The notes beneath the pieces are model-generated. The model searched no databases. It saw nothing but the letters and a program-made list of their open reading frames with translations, and was not told where the DNA came from. From Caenorhabditis elegans (taxonomy: Eukaryota; Nematoda; Chromadorea; Rhabditida; Rhabditidae): DNA of 64,000 bases. The stretch is taken from the NCBI RefSeq assembly GCF_000002985.6, contig NC_003280.10, positions 1,364,001-1,428,000 of the forward strand. Direction: 5' to 3'. Shown one piece after another: positions 28,401 through 39,610 of this stretch (position 1 is the stretch's first letter; the number at the start of each line of letters is the position of its first letter). A program made the position numbers and the translations under genes.

Positions 28401-30105
28401 AAAAGAATTGCAACCAATTCATGTTTCCGTATTTTGCCAAAATTAATATTTTTTAAGACCGACCTTATAACACGCGACGACTCAGCTTTGTCTAGGAGTC
28501 CATGTGATTTTAAAATTATCTATTTTATAGGATGAATACTTTGCAGATTGCTGGGTGATCTAAAAATGTGTTTCATTGAATTTCCCTAACTCAACAATGG
28601 CCTATCTTACAATATCGTGTCCATCGAAAAATGAGCTGAAGTTTAATGAACATGTGGAGTTTTCCGGGGTGTACTGAAAGAAATGTTATATTTTCTTGCT
28701 AATGAAAGTAATGAGTATTTTTTTATAACAATCAAATGATTGAAATTATCTAAAATTCAAATGGGAAAATATTAATTTAAAATAGCGTACAAGGGAAATG
28801 GTAGCTGAGATCAGTGGCTACAAGAAGCAATTTTAAAAATCTGCGATGGTGGCTCACGGAGCTGGAAATCGACGTCTGAAAAAGTAGTACTTTTTCTGTT
28901 GAAAAGCTCATTTTTCAAGTATAAAAAACGAAGCTGTTCACCATTCGGCCATTCAAGCGGCGTTTGCAGTGCAAAACTTTCATGTAGGCTATTTTACATT
29001 TGAAAATTGAGCTTTTCAACAGAAAAAGTACTACTTTTTCAGACGTCGATTTCCAGCTCCGTGAGCCACCATCACAGATTTTTAAAATTGATTCTTGTAG
29101 CCACTGATCTCAGCTACCATCTAACGTTTATTTCTCATCAATAGCCCGCGCAGTTTTAACGCCATTCTCTTGTAAGAAGTGACATATTGGAACAAACCTT
29201 CACACCAGCCACCCAAAATGACAAATCGATACTACCTTCACGGCGATTTCTTAGTAAATATTGGGCATAACCATATTCAACTATCAGGCATGAATTATAA
29301 TTATCGAGATTATCGAAAACCACCATGAAACATTCTATTCGAGAACTGCACTCAAAAAGGCATTGATTCCAAGAGGTGAACATTGTTTGCGTGATATAAT
29401 CAAACGAACCACCATCACGCACAAAACTGAACATCGTGCTGGTGCAGACCTGTTTAAAACATTGAAACATAGCATACTATCGTACTATTATACCGAACAC
29501 TGTGGTTTTGGCTCAAACCAATTCCCACATGCATCCATGCTATCATCATAAGTGTATTTGATTTTGTAGAACTCGGGAGTTGTCTCGATTTCATAGCTCA
29601 TAATGTGATCCTTACCATAAGGAGTTACAGTGCCATCCAGTAAGCCTGTTGCTTCGATTGTGCAATTCTCAACGTTAGTTTGAATCTGAAAATTTAACAG
29701 TTTATTTCTTTTTCAAGTAACAAAATCGCTTGAATCTTTGATTTTTTGAAATCAAAAAACCCATGACTTGGCAGAGTTAGAAATTAGTTTAAAATTGTAC
29801 AACGTTTACCTTGAAAGCAACCCTCTCCTCTCTACTCGAGTATCCGATCTCATCATTTCTCACGCGAATCACATCTCCAACCGAAAACAAATAACATAGC
29901 GACTTTGCATCGCCGTAGGCAAGAATACACGTGGATAGCACTTCGTGGCACACAATGTCCAATCTAATCCTCCTTCTTCAGGAAGACCATAGCTTGTACC
30001 GCCTTGAGGTGCACCTCTTACAGCAACCATCCGTGTCTCAGCAATGGAAAACTTGTAAAGTTGGGAGAAAAAGAAAAAAGAGAACAGCGAACTAGTCACC
30101 GTCAT
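28400..30105 (-). pseudogene. PAN_3 x2 + C-type lectin pseudogene
   Basis: Exon 1 (30105-29810), exon 2 (29685-29494) and exon 3 (29449-29198) align exon for exon with the intact gene at 31004-34038; exon 2 is the same 192 nt. Exon 1 begins with a signal peptide and MVAVRGAP but is shifted by one missing base just after CATKC (around 29940), so the rest of PAN_3 domain 1 (LFSVGDVIRVRNDE) is out of frame. After exon 3 a palindromic element (28797-29121) interrupts the gene, and only worn traces of the following exons remain at 28470-28510 and 28610-28680. No complete lectin domain is left. Confidence 0.82.
28797..29121. mobile_element. 325-bp palindromic element
   Basis: Arms 28797-28913 and 29003-29121 are near-perfect complements (ATGGTAGCTGAGATCAGTGG ends; AAAAAGTAGTACTTTTTCTG inside) around a 90-nt loop. 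Inserted in the 3' part of the lectin pseudogene. Confidence 0.85.
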
Positions 30106-30431
30106 TTCGAGAAGTGGCGTCTGGTAGAAGTAGGGATGGGCGGTTCGTTACGAGACCGTAACCATGGAACCAGTGACACTTTGTTAATGGGATTCTGGTG
30201 TGAAATGTGGAAATTTTCGTGTTACTTCCTGTTTTCACTAGGAAAAAGTGTCACATACAAGACAGTAGCCATGGAGCCATTGGCACATTGTGTTGGGTTT
30301 CATTGTGAAGTGTGTACATTCAGGAGCATTTTCCTGACATTAAAACGTGTCAGAATTTTTACAAGTTTTGAGCGAAAGATTGGATCCAGCTTTACTTTAC
30401 AGGCTCGATTGATATAGATTGCCGTTAACAC

Positions 30432-30575
30432 TCGGCAGTTCGCTACTCCTGGGGCGCGTACATTTTGCGCCTGGCTCGCGATAATAAGGGAGCGCGAAGA
30501 GAGTGCGCCGGGCGTTCGAGACATTATTACTAGCGCGCTCCGTCCGCGCGCCAGGAGTAGCAAACTGCCGAGCAA
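30432..30575. repeat. GC-rich inverted repeat
   Basis: CTCGGCAGTTCGCTACTCCTGG at 30430-30453 and CCAGGAGTAGCAAACTGCCGAG at 30551-30573 are inverted arms around a GCGCGC-rich core, in otherwise AT-rich sequence. Probably a compact foldback element. 30576-31003 downstream shows no gene. Confidence 0.8.
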
Positions 30576-31003
30576 TACTTCCTCGGGACAAATCAGAGAA
30601 AAAAAAACACAACAATGTATACTTCCTTCCCCCAGACCTAATTTCCGTAATTTTTGAGATATCATCATGAAAATTGAGGAGGCTAGATTTTTCAGCAATT
30701 ACACATTTTTTCCTTACACAAGTTTTTGGAAAGTACCAAACTCCCAACTTAGAGTTGGTGCTAGAGAAGTTGGTCGCATTGCGGTTTTTGTGGTTTTTTC
30801 AACACCCCTCACGTTCAGGCATCCGAAGCCCGATCGCTTCTATTTCCAGAGCAACAATTGAAAAAAAAATTCAATCAGCCAAAAAACACCTAATAAGATT
30901 GTTTTATTATGATTAACTACTCCCAAAAAAGTCCTAGAATAGTGACAAGAATAATTATTTACATTAGACATTGTCTCGTTCAAACCAAATATCCGACGGT
31001 TCC

Positions 31004-34000
31004 TCAAGAGGCAAAATGGCAGACCAGCCCGTAATTGCTTGGTTCATCACAACTGAAAATAAAAAAACTTATTGAACGAAACTATAAAACAAACAATATC
31101 TCACACTGAACCGAGAAAACGTTCTGCTTCGTTCTTGCCGCCAATAACAAGAAGTGAGCAATCACTAAATGAACAAGTATTATTGAGAGAACGTTGAAAA
31201 TAGATACATACTGTTCATTAAACGGGTTATCATGATTCCAAATTACGGGCGAGTCGTCAAGCCTAAGCTGTGGTTGCAGCCAGAAATATTGTTTCTAAAC
31301 CAACAAAATTTTGGAAAAAATCGATATGTGGACTCACAGTTGTATTATCTCGCACGTATCCAACATCCACTGTTCTTTGTAGGGGTTTAATCGCATAGAA
31401 AACATCATAACCACCCGCGCCGGGAATCGGCATCAGTCCATCTGCCCCAAATGCTACACAGATTGCAGTTGAGTACGATTGAGGATGTTTGATAGGCCAG
31501 GGCATCCGAATGAACTGAAACAAGTTGAATGAAATTACCTATTTCTCACTAACCTTAAAACATCCGGGAAGTCCTGTGTACAAATGTGCATCCGCATCCT
31601 TACAGCTTTGTCTAGGAATCCAAGTAACCGCAGTACCATTGTATTGATATGATGAGTATGGTGTGGATGTCAGAGTGTGCTGAAATAATAATAATTATTA
31701 TAGACTTTATGACTCTAGATAACTCTTACAACATAACGTCCATCGGAAAGAGAGCTGAAGTTTGAAGAACATGTGTAGCTGGCCGGAGTATACTGAAAAT
31801 TAATAACACATTAGTGTTGTGTGGTTCTGTGCACCACACAATATGTTTTATCTATAGTTTGATCTCTCTCTCTCTCTGACTGCCAGTATAGGGGTGGCGA
31901 TAGGTCGCAACACGACGACCAGCTCCAACTTTGAGCAACTTTTGTAGCGACCTCGAAAGAAAACTTGAGTAAGGGGGTCATGCTAATGTAATTTTCACCT
32001 TCAAAATTAGATTGTTGTTGAATCTGCAGTAAAATAGACAGGCCGGCCTGTTGCGACCTATCGCCACCACTAGTAGGAGGTGATTGTAAATTAGAGTGAT
32101 TCTAGTCTCAATGCCTATCCACTGTGCGGGTGCTCTTGTAATCCCTTTTCTATATACATACCTTTAAACCACCTGCAAACGTTGTTGGTGCATCAGAGTA
32201 CTCAAATTGATCGACACCTCCATAGTTGTAAACTTTGCACTTGTTACTCCCCAAGTCCACAGCGGCCATAAAACAATCAGGCCGAGAGCTACACTCGAAC
32301 AGGCACATACTCCAGGAGACAAACTCAATTTGCTCAGCGACAGTTCCAGTGGGCTCTTGTTTCAAGAACGAACTGAACATGGTGCTTGTGCAGACCTGGA
32401 AATTGGAAATTGAAGTTATATCCTAATCCCCTAGTGTACCGAGCATTGAGGCTTCGGCTCGAACCAATTTCCACATTTATCCATGTTACTGTCATAAGTG
32501 TACGCGATTGTGTAGAACTCGGGAGTTGTTTTAATTTCATAGCTGTCAATGTGTTCTTTGTTATAAGGAGTTACTATTCCATCCAACAAGCCCGATGCCA
32601 TGTAAGTACAGCTATCAGCGCTGGATTGTACCTGGGAAAAATGTAGGTGTGCTAAATAGACTTGTGTCCTATTTGTCAAAGCCGCAGTGCTTGCGAAAAC
32701 CTCACTAGAGAACCGCCAGAAGGTGCCTATCGGACTTGCATATGAGACCTATGTCATTCGATAGCCCATGTCTTAAAGCGGTTACTCGTGAATTTTTAGC
32801 GGCAAAACTCCAGAACCAAGCTCCCGGCGGGCTCTCAAAGATCCTGAAAATAGCACTGTAACAAAGCATTGGAGGGCCAATTTTCCAATTTCACTTTGGT
32901 AGCTTATATCTCAGCGGATAAATTTTTTACAGAAAAGTCATCAACTGATAAGTTGTTGATATTGTTGTAAAGAACAAGTTTGTAGTTGAAAGTTTTTTAC
33001 CAAAACATTTTAGTTTGAGATAAAACCGCGTGAAGTGCGGCAACTGCTGTTGTTATTTTTATGCTGCTATTCCGTTTCTAATGCTTTTCTCTCAAACAAA
33101 AGTTTTTTGGTGAAAAACTTTCAACTACAAACTTGTTTTTTACAACAATATCAACAACTTTTTAGTTGATGACTTTTCTGTAAAAAATTTATCCGCGGAG
33201 ATATGAGCTACCAAAGTGAAATTAGAAAATTGGCCCTCCAATGCTTTGTTACAGTGCTATTTTAGGATGTTTGAGAGCTCGCCGTAAGCTTGGTTCTAAA
33301 GTTTTGCCGCTAAAAATTCACGAGTAACCGTTTTAAGACATGCACTATCGAATGGCATAGGTCTCATATGCAAGTCCGATGGGCACCTTCTGACGGTTCC
33401 CTAGTCAGGCCTGGTATCGTTTTGAAAACGCTGTCGGAAAATGCTCATATTCCAAATGTCTGATTGGTTGAATAATTACTAGCTTACGACGCAGGCTATT
33501 TGTTTAACTACAATAATTACAAATGAGTATTACAAATAAGTATTAAAATTACAAATACAAAAGTCGGTGCATATAAAAATTGTTTTATTGAAGCACTCAA
33601 TTGATATCCTGCACAACTTTAACCTAAATCCGCTGATTATGTGAAAATGATTAGGGAATGTCTGCTAAAGTTTTACTCAAGAAATGGGTATATCAGTCAA
33701 TGGCCTATATAACTAGTACTGCTTTAAATAACACAAAACCCAACCTTAAAAGCGACCTTCTCCTCCTTGTCATTCGCATACCCTTCTTGATCATTCTTCA
33801 CTTGAATCACATCTCCAACAGCGTACAGAACACATACCTCTGTACTAGAATATGCGAGAATGCACGTAGACGATTCAAGACACTTTTGCGCACAGTCTCG
33901 CCAATCAGCTATCCCAACTTGAGATGTACCATAGCTAGTGCTGGGGACAGGTGAACCTTTCACTGCGACCATATAGGTTTCAGAAGTTGTGAGCTTCCAA

Positions 34001-34038
34001 AGTTCGATGAAAAGTAAAAAGGAGAGTAGACTCGTCAT
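31004..34038 (-). CDS. Secreted PAN_3 x2 + C-type lectin domain protein
   Basis: Nine exons (34038-33745, 32631-32440, 32395-32162, 31792-31730, 31679-31554, 31514-31338, 31294-31212, 31164-31105, 31052-31004) join in phase to 425 aa. Signal peptide LLSFLLFIELWKLTTS; PAN_3 domain 1 (MVAVKGSP, CAQKCLESSTCILAYS, CVLYAVGD, VKNDQEGY, VAFK); linker ending CGNWFEPKPQC; PAN_3 domain 2 (TMFSS, SWSMCLFECSSRPDCFM). After a Ser/Thr/Tyr linker comes a C-type lectin-like domain, residues ~285-425: SCKDADAHL, FWLQPQL, DDSPVIWNHDNPFNEHDCSL and a last VCDEPSNYGLVC. The EPN/WND-type calcium site is not clear, so sugar binding is doubtful. The same domain order occurs in several nematode clec proteins, many linked to gut and defence responses; that link is inference here. 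Confidence 0.88.
31889..32072. repeat. Inverted repeat GTGGCGATAGGTCGCAA
   Basis: GGGTGGCGATAGGTCGCAA (~31893-31911) and TTGCGACCTATCGCCACC (~32050-32067) are inverted ends of a ~180-bp element in intron 3 of the lectin gene. No clear target duplication. Confidence 0.7.
32690..33412. mobile_element. ~720-bp palindromic element in intron 1
   Basis: Arms ~32695-33010 and 33090-33410 are inverted copies at roughly nine in ten positions (GGTTACTCGTGAATTTTTAG, GGAGGGCCAATTTT, TCAACTACAAACTTGTT). The 80-nt centre (GCGGCAACTGCTG) differs. The element lies entirely within the intron. Confidence 0.85.
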
Positions 34039-34070
34039 TTTGAAGAGTGAGGAGAGCTTGTGGACATGGA

Positions 34071-34104
34071 GATGGGCGGTTCACTACTGGACAGTAACCA
34101 TGGA
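34071..34104 (-). promoter_or_regulatory. Conserved upstream box of the lectin gene pair
   Basis: GATGGGCGGTTC, about five bases, then GTAACCATGGA lies ~35 nt upstream of the start codon here and again at 30135-30169, ~30 nt upstream of the pseudogene start. Conservation upstream of both paralogues suggests either a promoter element or simply duplicated 5' flank. Confidence 0.4.
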
Positions 34105-34230
34105 TCCCGTGAGATTTTTTATGGGATTTTTCGTGTACTTGTTCATGTTTTTGTTTGTACTTCAAATAGGAGAACAAATGAAAATGCTACTTAAAACATG
34201 AAGAATGACTTGAAAAATTTTGTATCTCTA

Positions 34231-34402
34231 TCTGCTCACGTGGTCTCAGAAAGTCTCATCGCGGTTTGATCTACAAAAAATTCGGGAATTTCTTTCCCAG
34301 AAAAAGTGTGACGTCAGCACACTCTTAACCATGCGAAATGAGATGAGATGTCTGTGTTTCTTCTCCCGCATTTTTTGTAGATCAAAGCGAAATGGGACTT
34401 TA
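34231..34402. repeat. Foldback repeat with CTACAAAAAATGCGGG arms, copy 1
   Basis: GTTTGATCTACAAAAAATTCGGGAA ... TGTGACGTCAGCAC ... CCCGCATTTTTTGTAGATCAAA. Further copies at 37318-37450 and 46048-46190. The centre carries a CRE-like TGACGTCA. Confidence 0.8.
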
Positions 34403-34706
34403 ACCTGTGGTCTATAAGCCCAGGCTGCTATGCAGTCAGATTTACCTCTGAAGCCCGGACATTTTGATTCCAGGACGGACCCTAGCAGATGCTAAGAACT
34501 AATACTTTACCGGATACCAAACGACTATTTATAGTTGTACAACCTTAAGACATACTAAAAGTTTGAGTAATTCTACGTAAATCCAAATTTTGAAGGCACC
34601 TGCCATTTTGGAGAGACCCCTCGTGTAGTCATAAATCTGAGAGACGTTTATAGGTCTGTTTGTAGTTCTGTTGAACTAAAGTACATACATCCTAAAGCGG
34701 TAACCC

Positions 34707-34735
34707 TTAGCGATATCTAGTAACGAAACTTTTGT
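34707..34735 (+). promoter_or_regulatory. Shared upstream box of two PAN_3 genes
   Basis: TAGCGATATCTAGTAACGAAACTTTTGT occurs 26 nt before the ATG at 34761, and with a 2-bp insertion at 36340-36370, 35 nt before the ATG at 36405. Position and conservation suggest a core promoter or 5' UTR element. Confidence 0.45.
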
Positions 34736-34760
34736 CAAACTTTTGAACATTTTATAAAAT

Positions 34761-36030
34761 ATGACATCGTGGCTCTTTCTCTTTCTAATCTACCCCATTA
34801 ATTCCATAATGGTGTCTGTACGTGGCGCCCCTGAAACATCAACGAGCTACCCGACGGGAATAATCAATGATTTGACATGGGACGAGTGTGTCGAACAGTG
34901 TATAACAACGGAAAATTGTATACTAGCATACTCTAATAGCCTGGATGTGTGTTATTTATACGCTGTTGGAGATGTTATTGAGGTTAGAAACGATCAGAAT
35001 GGGTATTCAGATCTGAAGGATACGGTGTCTTTCAAGGTAAGTTGAAATGGCACGAGGAAATTGGAAAAGGGTCTGCTAGAATAAAACTCACAGTTAAAGG
35101 TTCTACTGGCATTAGTGAATTGATCCAGCTATCGTTTATAGGTTGTCTGGATGATGCCGATTATATAACCAGCTTTCAATAGTAGTTCTCCATCGTCCCC
35201 ATACTTCTGCTAGACTATATAATACTCACAAACTCTAGTTTCAGATGCTGAAATGGCCTGAACAATGTGCAAAACGATCTGTGAATATGTTGGTTGGAAT
35301 TATTAACCCTTATAAAAAGAATAATATAACATCCTATACAATAGCAATTTCTCCGGAGACTGGGAACTATCAAATTAAATATGGTAAGGTACCAAACTGT
35401 ATAGGGGTCCTTGGCTTGTGTCGAATAAAAATTCAGCTACCTTTCAGTATACACCTTAACCGACGGCTGTGGCGATTGGCTGAAGCCTGTGCCAACTTGC
35501 CAGGTAACCTAACTTCTAATCGCCTACACTTTACCCTATTCCTCCCCAGAACTGCCCTGTCACCATGTTCAGCTTCATCGCTATGCCGGAAACACGAACT
35601 GTAATAGCCCCGCCAAACATTAAATCATGGACGGACTGCATGTTCGCATGCTATTTGAATACAAATTGTATGGCGGCTTTTATGACGGGATATCCTAATT
35701 GTCGAAATGTCATGTATGGGAATGTTACCTCGTGGATCAAACTTCTTGCAAAGCTTCCTAAAAGCAAATCACTCTTGAACTATATAGCGGTGAAGGTGAG
35801 GCTATAGAAAGATTGTAGTTTGTATAACTATTATATTTCAGTACGTTTACGACAAAGTATCATGTTTGAAAAACTTTGCGTCGTTGTTTACTTCATCTAC
35901 ATTAGTAAGTCCACCTTTGAACCTTTGTAGTTCAAAAGAGTCATTACAGTATACCCAATCAACTGATCAATACTCTTCATATCAGACAACGACCTTATCT
36001 GATAACAAAACAACTATTCAGTATTTTTGA
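34761..36030 (+). CDS. Secreted protein with two PAN_3 (CW) domains
   Basis: Six exons (34761-35036, 35245-35383, 35448-35503, 35550-35795, 35842-35904, 35950-36030) join in phase to 286 aa. Signal peptide MTSWLFLFLIYPINS; PAN_3 domain 1 (MVSVRGAP, STSYP, TWDECVEQCITTENCILAYS, CYLYAVGD, VRNDQNGY); linker to CGDWLKPVPTC; PAN_3 domain 2 (TMFSF, SWTDCMFACYLNTNCMAAF, MYGNVTSW). The last exon uses the acceptor at 35949, giving the tail YTQSTDQYSSYQTTTL, which matches the YSSYQ tail of the lectin gene; the acceptor at 35930 would give a shorter end. AATAAA at ~36069. Close paralogue of the next gene; exon lengths 139 and 56 are identical in both and in the minus-strand paralogue. Confidence 0.85.
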
Positions 36031-36404
36031 TTTAAAGAAACTCGGCTTTGTGCTCTCCATTAATTGTAAATAAACTAGAACTGTTATATAAATTTTGATA
36101 GTTAGTAGTTAGTAGTCAGTATTAAATCGTATAGGGTTCCCTTAATAGCCCCTTAAACCAACTCGCCGTTAGAACTGATGACCGAGCCCAGGCAAATGAA
36201 TATACTGTTACTTTACAAGCTCTGTCATGAATTACCTGATAGCTACATGAAAACTTACAGCTACGTGCAGATTTCGTGCCTGTGCACACCTCTGGCACAC
36301 ATCATACTACATCCGTCCAAAAACTAATTCAGCTACCCCTAGCGACATCTCTAGTAACGAAACTTTTGTTCAGGCCGTATAGTTGACAAATTTTCCAAAC
36401 AAAC
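36031..36404. other. Intergenic between PAN_3 paralogues
   Basis: 3' end signals of the upstream gene near 36069 and the shared upstream box at 36340-36370; nothing else seen. Confidence 0.5.
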
Positions 36405-37655
36405 ATGTGGCTCCTTTTTCTTATTTGTTATGTACTTGTTAATTCCATAATGGTATCTGTACGTGGTGCACCTGAAATATCAACGAGCTACTCGACTGAA
36501 ATAATCAACAGTTTGACATGGGACGAGTGTGTCAAACAATGCTTGTCAACGGAAATCTGTATAATGGCATATTCGAATAGCTTAAATATATGTTATCTAT
36601 ACGCTGTTGGAGATGTTATTGAGGTTAGACACGATCAGAATGGATATTCAGAATTAAGGGATACGGTTTCTTTTAAGGTGAGCTCTGGTTTGTAGTCACC
36701 AGGGGGACCGGCCTATTAACTACCTAAAAACTGAGTTCCAGATGCTAACGTGGCCCGAACAATGCACAAAGCGATCTGTAGATATGTTGCTCGGAATTAT
36801 AAATCCATATAACACAAAGAACATAAAGACGTACGAAATTAAGCTTACTCCGGAAAATGGCAACTATGAAATTGAATACGGTTAGGCCTATATCTTCTTG
36901 GGGAACCACTGTATTTTGTTTCAGTGTACTCCATCACCAGTAACTGTAAAGATTGGTTGAAGCCTACGCCTACGTGTCAGGTACCTAACTTGCCATCTGT
37001 AAACTCTAAAAAGAACACCTTTTCAGGACTGCCCTGTCACCATGTTCAGCTTCACCGGTATGTTTTTCGCGTACCAAGGCTCTACATTTACACCGATTGT
37101 CTCGAGTAAAGAGTCATGGAGGGAGTGTTTGTTCACGTGCTACTTGAATAAAAACTGTATGGCGGCTTCGGTGAATGTCGACGGTTACTGTAACAGCTGG
37201 GACTATGGAATTCTTACTTCGTGGGATGCCACGCCTGCGAGTCTTCCGGTCCTTGGAACGAGGCTGCCGTATTTGGCATTGAAGGTGAGTGGGGATTACA
37301 CGTGGTGTCAGGCTGTCTCAATACAGTTTGATCTACAAAAAATGCGGGATTTTTTTCCAGAAAAATTGTGACGTCAGCACGCTCTTACCCATGCAAAATC
37401 AGATGAGATGTCTGCGGCTAACCTCCCGCTTTTTTCGAAGATCAAAACGAAATGGGTTTTTTTTCTGACTCCACGTGGGATTAGGCGTAGGCTTCGGCTT
37501 ATGATTAGGTTAAGGATTAGGCTAGGCTTAGTCTTAGGCCAGGCCCAACAGGTTTTCGTAATTTTTGACATTTTCAGTATGTTCAAGACAGTGCCACGTG
37601 TTCACGAAACTTTAAATCGCTTTATGATGGATCCTTATTTGTAAGTTCTAATTAA
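36405..37655 (+). CDS. Secreted protein with two PAN_3 (CW) domains
   Basis: Exons 36405-36677, 36742-36880, 36925-36980, 37027-37284 and 37578 onwards join in phase. Signal peptide MWLLFLICYVLVNS; PAN_3 domain 1 (MVSVRGAP, TWDECVKQCLSTEICIMAYS, CYLYAVGD, VRHDQNGY); CKDWLKPTPTC; PAN_3 domain 2 (TMFSFTGM, SWRECLFTCYLNKNCMAAS). The exon at 37578 (YVQDSATCSRNFKSLYDGS) equals the 21-codon exon of its paralogues. The 3' end is uncertain: reading through gives VSSN and a stop at 37655 (267 aa), while splicing at 37641 to a short last exon is possible. The intron before it holds a foldback repeat and a GGCTTA-rich patch (37480-37545). Confidence 0.8.
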
Positions 37656-37827
37656 ATTAGGTAAATCGCTAAGATAATTCGAAATGATGGGCTTATTTTC
37701 GGTTTTTTTCTGTTATTAAATATAATTCTATAGAAATAAATAACCAACGTGTTGGATTTATTCACCTTTCGTTACTATTTATTGGTAGTAGAATTTATTA
37801 TTTAGAATTATTCTCGAAATTAACAAA

Positions 37828-38105
37828 ATGAGCTTGCTGGTCCAATATGACGAATTGCTCGGACTCTGTGATGGTTAGTTTCGGGCGTGTACGCTGTAAA
37901 TTCTATAACAAACAAAAAATCATGAATTTCAGGCCAAATCCAGAGAAAATTGAACAATATTGTGTTGTGTTCGATCGGCAAAATGAACGAAAAGATGGGT
38001 CTTCGGCGTCGAGTCATGGTGCAATCGGTGGTCGAAAAAGTGATCAAATATGAGAACGGCGGGCACGAGCAGATGGATGAAGAACAAATGGAATTGAAAT
38101 TCTAA
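37828..38105 (+). CDS. Small 72-aa protein, unrecognised
   Basis: Two exons, 37828-37873 and 37933-38105, join in phase to 72 aa starting MSLLVQYDELLGL. It is rich in charged residues and Val/Ile/Leu with a heptad-like pattern (VMVQSVVEKVIKYEN), so probably alpha-helical, possibly coiled coil; there is no signal peptide or membrane segment. An AATAAA follows at ~38112. Heads a run of same-strand compact housekeeping-type genes. Supported by clean GT/AG sites and phase, not by homology. Confidence 0.65.
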
Positions 38106-38570
38106 TTTTATGAATAAATAGATTTTATGTTGAATTATTGAATATTTCTGGCTGAAAACCCGGAATTCAGACCGATTTTTCGACTGGAACTGGGTTTTTT
38201 GGTAGCATTTAGCTCTGAAAATTTATAATTTAACTTTTTTTCACACAAATTCCGTAAAAAACCTCGATTTTCAACTAAAAATTGAGATTTTGAAGCGAAA
38301 ATCCTTTTTATTAATAAAAAATTATTCTGCACGAGATATGCGCCGACACTAACGCAAAACGCGCCAGCAGCCACCCTTGGCGCATTATTTGTTCGGTGAA
38401 TTTTTTCTTTTATTTTCTATTTATTATTTTCTTATTTTTAACGAAAAAATGTAAAAATTTACAATTTTTGTTCTTAAAATCACTCACAAAAGTTAATTTG
38501 AACTCGAATTTTGATTTAAATTACGTTTTTCTCGAAGAAAAACACAATTTTCCACCAAATATCATTCCAG

Positions 38571-39077
38571 ATGTCCTCCACCAAGTCAATCCCAGCTGAT
38601 GTGATCGCCAAATTGCAGAAATTCGACGAGCTCATCACAAAATTAGAGGATGCAGTTGAGGAAGTCGATGTTGGAGTTGAAAAGCATTTTGAGGTGCGCT
38701 TTTTTCCTCAAAATCCGATTTTAATCGATAATTCCTTAATTTTTCAGCGATCCGCTCACGAAATGGCCCTTGTCGACACGATGAGCATGTTCCTAATGGA
38801 CAGTTTAATGTGGGCAGTTCAAGCGACAAAAGGTGGCGGCGCCGATAAAAATGACGATTTATTGATCGATTTGGTAAGATTTTTCTGAAAATCTGGTTAA
38901 AAACTGCTTATTTCTGATTTTCAGGCCCGCACAAAGCGAATGACTGCCGATATGAAGGAGATAAATTTGCGGCAAGATGCGCCACGGATCAACAAGCAGG
39001 CCGCCGCGAATTTCGTAAGAAACGCTCTCTGGGAGCAGCCGGAGCAGGGAGAATCGTCGAAAAAAGCTGCCAAATAG
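38571..39077 (+). CDS. C1D / Rrp47 (exosome cofactor) homologue
   Basis: Three exons (38571-38693, 38748-38873, 38925-39077) join in phase to 133 aa, close to the usual ~140. The ATG directly follows TTCCAG, a trans-splice site. The Sas10/C1D region shows VDTMSMFLMDSLMWAVQATKG and the diagnostic C-terminal AAANFVRNALWE, matching human C1D. C1D/Rrp47 binds structured RNA and holds the nuclear exosome nuclease Rrp6 (EXOSC10) for 3' maturation of rRNA and small RNAs. The C-terminal basic tail (SSKKAAK) is short. The next gene starts 247 nt after its stop and has its own acceptor at 39320 after a T-rich stretch, which suits an operon. Confidence 0.88.
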
Positions 39078-39324
39078 ATAATTTATTCAAAATTGTTGAA
39101 TTTTACCTTGTTTTCCTGTATTTTTTGTTGAATTTTCCTCATTTTTTCGCGAAATTCTACAAAATTCGCGATAAAATCTCCATTCCCTTGAAAAAATGCA
39201 AGTGCGCCCCATCGCAATATTTATTTTACTTGTCGTGCTGGATTCCGTTTTCCCATCGGATTTGCATATATTTTCACGTTAAAGTTCCTGCAAAAACTTC
39301 AAAACTCGGCTATTGTTCAGGTTA

Positions 39325-39604
39325 ATGCTCTCCGAGCTCATTATTGCCGGAACTCTGGTCATCAACGCGTTTGCTGTCCTCAATTTTAATTTGTAAGTGA
39401 AAAAAAAGAAAATCTTGCTCTAAAAGCTCAATTTTCAGGAAAAAGAGCCCAGAAAACGCATTCGGAGTCGTCGAAACCCACCAGACCGATTCGCTTGGCG
39501 ATAAAGTCCGCAATTTCCTGATTTCCCTTCAATACTTTCGAATTTTCGTGGCAATTTGGAATATTTTCATCATTTTCTTGATGCTCGTGTTCTTCTCACA
39601 CTAA
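39325..39604 (+). CDS. SMIM7 homologue (small integral membrane protein 7)
   Basis: Two exons (39325-39392, 39439-39604) join in phase to 77 aa, near the human length of 75. N-terminal membrane segment LIIAGTLVINAFAVLNFNLK, a hydrophilic loop with LGDKVRNFLISLQYFRIFVA, and a C-terminal segment IWNIFIIFLMLVFFSH; the order and the YFRIF(V/I)AxWNIF motif match SMIM7. Its function is not established. The stop is only 6 nt before the cogc-4 start, so the two frames most likely share an mRNA. Confidence 0.85.
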
Positions 39605-39610
39605 AAATCG

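Noticed and set aside
39198-39285. 28-codon frame starting MQVRPIAIFILLVV, like a signal peptide
   Set aside because: It lies between C1D and SMIM7 upstream of the SMIM7 acceptor at 39320, stops quickly, and has no downstream exon in phase that I could find.
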